Positions 6,901 through 7,267 of a stretch of DNA of 7,267 nucleotides are shown here, in pieces. The notes below the pieces were generated by a model that was not told the origin of the DNA, did no database searches, and was given only the letters and a program-made list of their open reading frames with translations. How positions within the stretch are numbered: position 1 is the stretch's first letter; each line of letters begins with the position of its first letter. The stretch lies in contig JAFAQI010000524.1 in assembly GCA_019246495.1 (NCBI GenBank), positions 1 through 7,267 on the forward strand, written 5' to 3'. Origin of the DNA: Frankiales bacterium (GTDB lineage: Bacteria; Actinomycetota; Actinomycetes; JAFAQI01). Position numbers and translations under genes: made by a program.

Positions 6901-7267
6901 CTACGGGATCTACGCCTACGACTCCACGTCGTCGGGCAAGCTGCCCGCCACCCTCGCGCACGACTACGCCTCATGGAACGCCGACAGCGGCATCTACATC
7001 GGCGGCTGCCGTGACTGCAACGCGGTCGTCGTCGATTCGCACGCCGAGAAGAACGCGATCGGCTACTCCGGCACCAACGCCGGTGGCGAGCTCTACCTGC
7101 TCAACAGCGAGTGGGACCACAACGCCAGCGGAATTCTGCCGAACACGCTGACCAGTGAGCCGGATCCGCCGCAGTCAGGCGCCTTCATCGTCAACAACTA
7201 CGTGCACGACAACAACGACACTGACGTGCCCGGCACCGGCATCGCGGGCATTGTGCCGGCCGGTGTC
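3905..7267 (+). CDS. Membrane-anchored multicopper oxidase with extra blue-copper domain, in frame with a beta-helix domain (3' partial)
   Basis: There are 1121 codons with no stop before the window end. Residues 6-10 (RRRFL) begin a Tat-type signal. Residues about 35-145 form an amicyanin-like cupredoxin with ligands H87, C129, H132 and M135. Residues about 160-620 form a three-domain laccase/CotA-like oxidase: trinuclear-site histidines 229/231, 275/277, 550/552 and 601/603, and type-1 ligands H547, C602, H607 and M612, all present. It should oxidise a substrate or Cu(I) with O2 outside the membrane. Residues 642-678 are Met-rich. Five hydrophobic helices follow (about 681-700, 711-727, 737-759, 771-789, 807-821) with Arg-rich loops on alternate sides. 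Residue 840 (ATG at 6422) begins a second signal and beta-helix. ATG 3905 is the only usable start after an in-frame TGA at 3842; its Shine-Dalgarno is weak (GAAG, 9-nt spacer). The substrate is unknown. Confidence 0.85.
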   Translation, partial: MPLDARRRFLAALVLVLAGVGYVLAPLAAASPARPGMVLGHVPVASSPLTGAVVVGPGGAVTGYYTKVVVVTQGSALTFVNLDEIAHTVTSVARDTSGAPLFNGNALPGTTSDIQGVDRLAPGTYAFYCQFHPNMQGTLIVEGQGHSGVKAAKPSFHQPLRLPPTLTGSHLRIPIEQADVRTLPHGPKTLMWTYGGSYPGPTIRRPAGRRTTITFVDKLPRTAGDLTVHLHGDHHASTSDGLPDSSLIRPGGSRTYVYPLTDGGKAERAAFDFYHDHRMDETGRNVWNGLQGMFITSDKVERKLNLPTGKYDVPLDVADRSFDGANQLTNPFPHPGDGTTSTSKFVGPYAAPGDASVGDHVLVNGVSSPYFDVATHRYRLRLLNGSNFQSYDFHLSNGQPFVQIGTGSGLLPKAVVRTDILLGPAQRADVIVDFGHDYGKKIVLASEPRTDSQPGGIGTPDVPVMQFRVTKRTADRTRIPSRLEPLPPLAAPATPSMVWTFGLGGDANRGTFWSVNGHPYDPTRVDTTVPLGSTQTWLLQNLSPITHYIHIHEEQWRTISRDGGPPPAYEAGLQDTWRLDPGESVEVAAKFTDYAGVFMIHCHMLDHEDHGMMAQFAVVKSSASALPPGYHFGPSRSAVVGMGGMSAPTQSAMAQSAMAQMASMTGLAADAPMWVRLMTRAGWAVSIEAPLLALAMLWRRRRVLPDAAARAVTILLLAGVATTHASDWLDKLVEAPYLAVGFGLLIVGAAAASIALACLRRPDAVRRVRRAVGVASAMTIAGYIVSRSIGLPQLEDHVGHWADSWGTASLVVESMLVLALIRSSMHIARRPRPTWRGVHMSKPRWVVALATAVTVTTAVAGSVPSQAAPKSRVLLVCNGSAGCPAVKGVSYYRSLQLAVDHASNGDWILVWPGKYSESVQVQQGHGLTSGLHIRGMNRNGVVFDGKKAGGSAVHVLGVNNTWVENMTGQNYLTGAANAFYWTGVDGYWGNYLTAYNNGDYGIYAYDSTSSGKLPATLAHDYASWNADSGIYIGGCRDCNAVVVDSHAEKNAIGYSGTNAGGELYLLNSEWDHNASGILPNTLTSEPDPPQSGAFIVNNYVHDNNDTDVPGTGIAGIVPAGV
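5850..5879 (+). repeat. 15-bp perfect tandem repeat in the Met-rich linker
   Basis: Two identical, adjacent 15-bp units (5850-5864 and 5865-5879) add a five-residue repeat, Gln-Ser-Ala-Met-Ala. A partial third unit (CGCAGATGG, 5880-5888) follows. The repeat preserves the frame and increases the number of methionines between the oxidase and the membrane helices, which suggests recent duplication in a flexible linker. Confidence 0.9.
6408..6416 (+). promoter_or_regulatory. Strong internal Shine-Dalgarno for the ATG at 6422
   Basis: A purine-rich GGAGAGGAG run ends five bases before the ATG at 6422, a near-ideal ribosome binding site and clearly stronger than that of the oxidase start at 3905. 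It lies inside the open oxidase frame and argues that ribosomes also initiate here. Confidence 0.75.
6422..7267 (+). CDS. Secreted right-handed parallel beta-helix protein (probable independent start, 3' partial)
   Basis: At least 282 residues are encoded, open at the window end. The start is chosen for the strong Shine-Dalgarno and the textbook Sec signal peptide that follows (MSKPRW, hydrophobic core, cleavage near SQA at residues 26-28). After two cysteines (C38, C44) comes a motif typical of the first turn of NosD-like and pectate-lyase-like helices (about residues 55-76, SLQLAVDHASNGDW, then WPGKY). Irregular coils of about 20-25 residues follow, rich in Asn, Gly, Tyr and Trp (for example YNNGDYGIY, NADSGIYIGG, LLNSEWDHNASGI). 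A CxxC motif is at C196-C199. It may bind a surface, a glycan or metal; no catalytic residues can be assigned. The frame is the same as the upstream oxidase, with no stop codon between them, so the gene either starts here by internal initiation or is the C-terminal part of a fusion. Confidence 0.75.
   Translation, partial: MSKPRWVVALATAVTVTTAVAGSVPSQAAPKSRVLLVCNGSAGCPAVKGVSYYRSLQLAVDHASNGDWILVWPGKYSESVQVQQGHGLTSGLHIRGMNRNGVVFDGKKAGGSAVHVLGVNNTWVENMTGQNYLTGAANAFYWTGVDGYWGNYLTAYNNGDYGIYAYDSTSSGKLPATLAHDYASWNADSGIYIGGCRDCNAVVVDSHAEKNAIGYSGTNAGGELYLLNSEWDHNASGILPNTLTSEPDPPQSGAFIVNNYVHDNNDTDVPGTGIAGIVPAGV

Noticed and set aside
6316..7014. 232-residue plus-strand frame across the fusion junction
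   Set aside because: It is an Arg/His-rich out-of-frame translation; the membrane helix and beta-helix sequence are in the other frame.
1..7267. CRISPR arrays, tRNA or rRNA genes, insertion sequences, transposase or phage genes
   Set aside because: No regularly spaced repeats, no cloverleaf or rRNA-like stretch, and no transposase or integrase motifs were seen.

Overview
The window is GC-rich throughout, with strong G/C bias at third codon positions. It carries Sec- and Tat-type signal peptides, a probable leaderless promoter, and secreted PKD/beta-propeller and beta-helix proteins. Together these point to a free-living Actinomycetota bacterium; I cannot name the genus. All supported genes are on the + strand. 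The long minus-strand frames are GC-driven shadows of the coding strand.

Region 1 (1-217) is the tail of a small integral membrane protein. A perfect 40-bp inverted repeat (1-40 and 178-217) overlaps it and begins exactly at the first base of the window, which suggests either a contig-end fold-back or a real palindrome. Region 2 (201-407) is a 207-bp non-coding leader that can form two successive RNA hairpins, the second with about 19 base pairs, just ahead of a good ribosome binding site. It precedes a 972-residue secreted protein (408-3326) made of about seven propeller-like repeats, a PKD domain and an unassigned C-terminal beta-rich domain.

Region 3 (3327-3904) holds a stand-alone CheY-like receiver protein (3436-3813). 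A TACAGT -10 element lies exactly six bases before its ATG, the spacing expected for a leaderless mRNA.

Region 4 (3905 to the window end) is the most unusual part. One uninterrupted reading frame of 1121 codons, still open at the window end, encodes in order a Tat-type signal, an amicyanin-like blue copper domain, a complete three-domain multicopper oxidase with all trinuclear and type-1 ligands, a methionine-rich linker containing a 15-bp tandem repeat, five predicted membrane helices, and then, with no stop codon, a second secretory signal and a right-handed parallel beta-helix. The junction has its own strong Shine-Dalgarno and ATG (6422) followed by a classical signal peptide, so the beta-helix is very probably also, or only, made from an internal start. 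The predicted topology would allow either a continuous polyprotein or two proteins. A copper oxidase joined to a beta-helix recalls the copper-assembly protein NosD only as a loose analogy. The plausible theme is envelope copper/redox chemistry linked to a receiver protein, but no function is demonstrated here.
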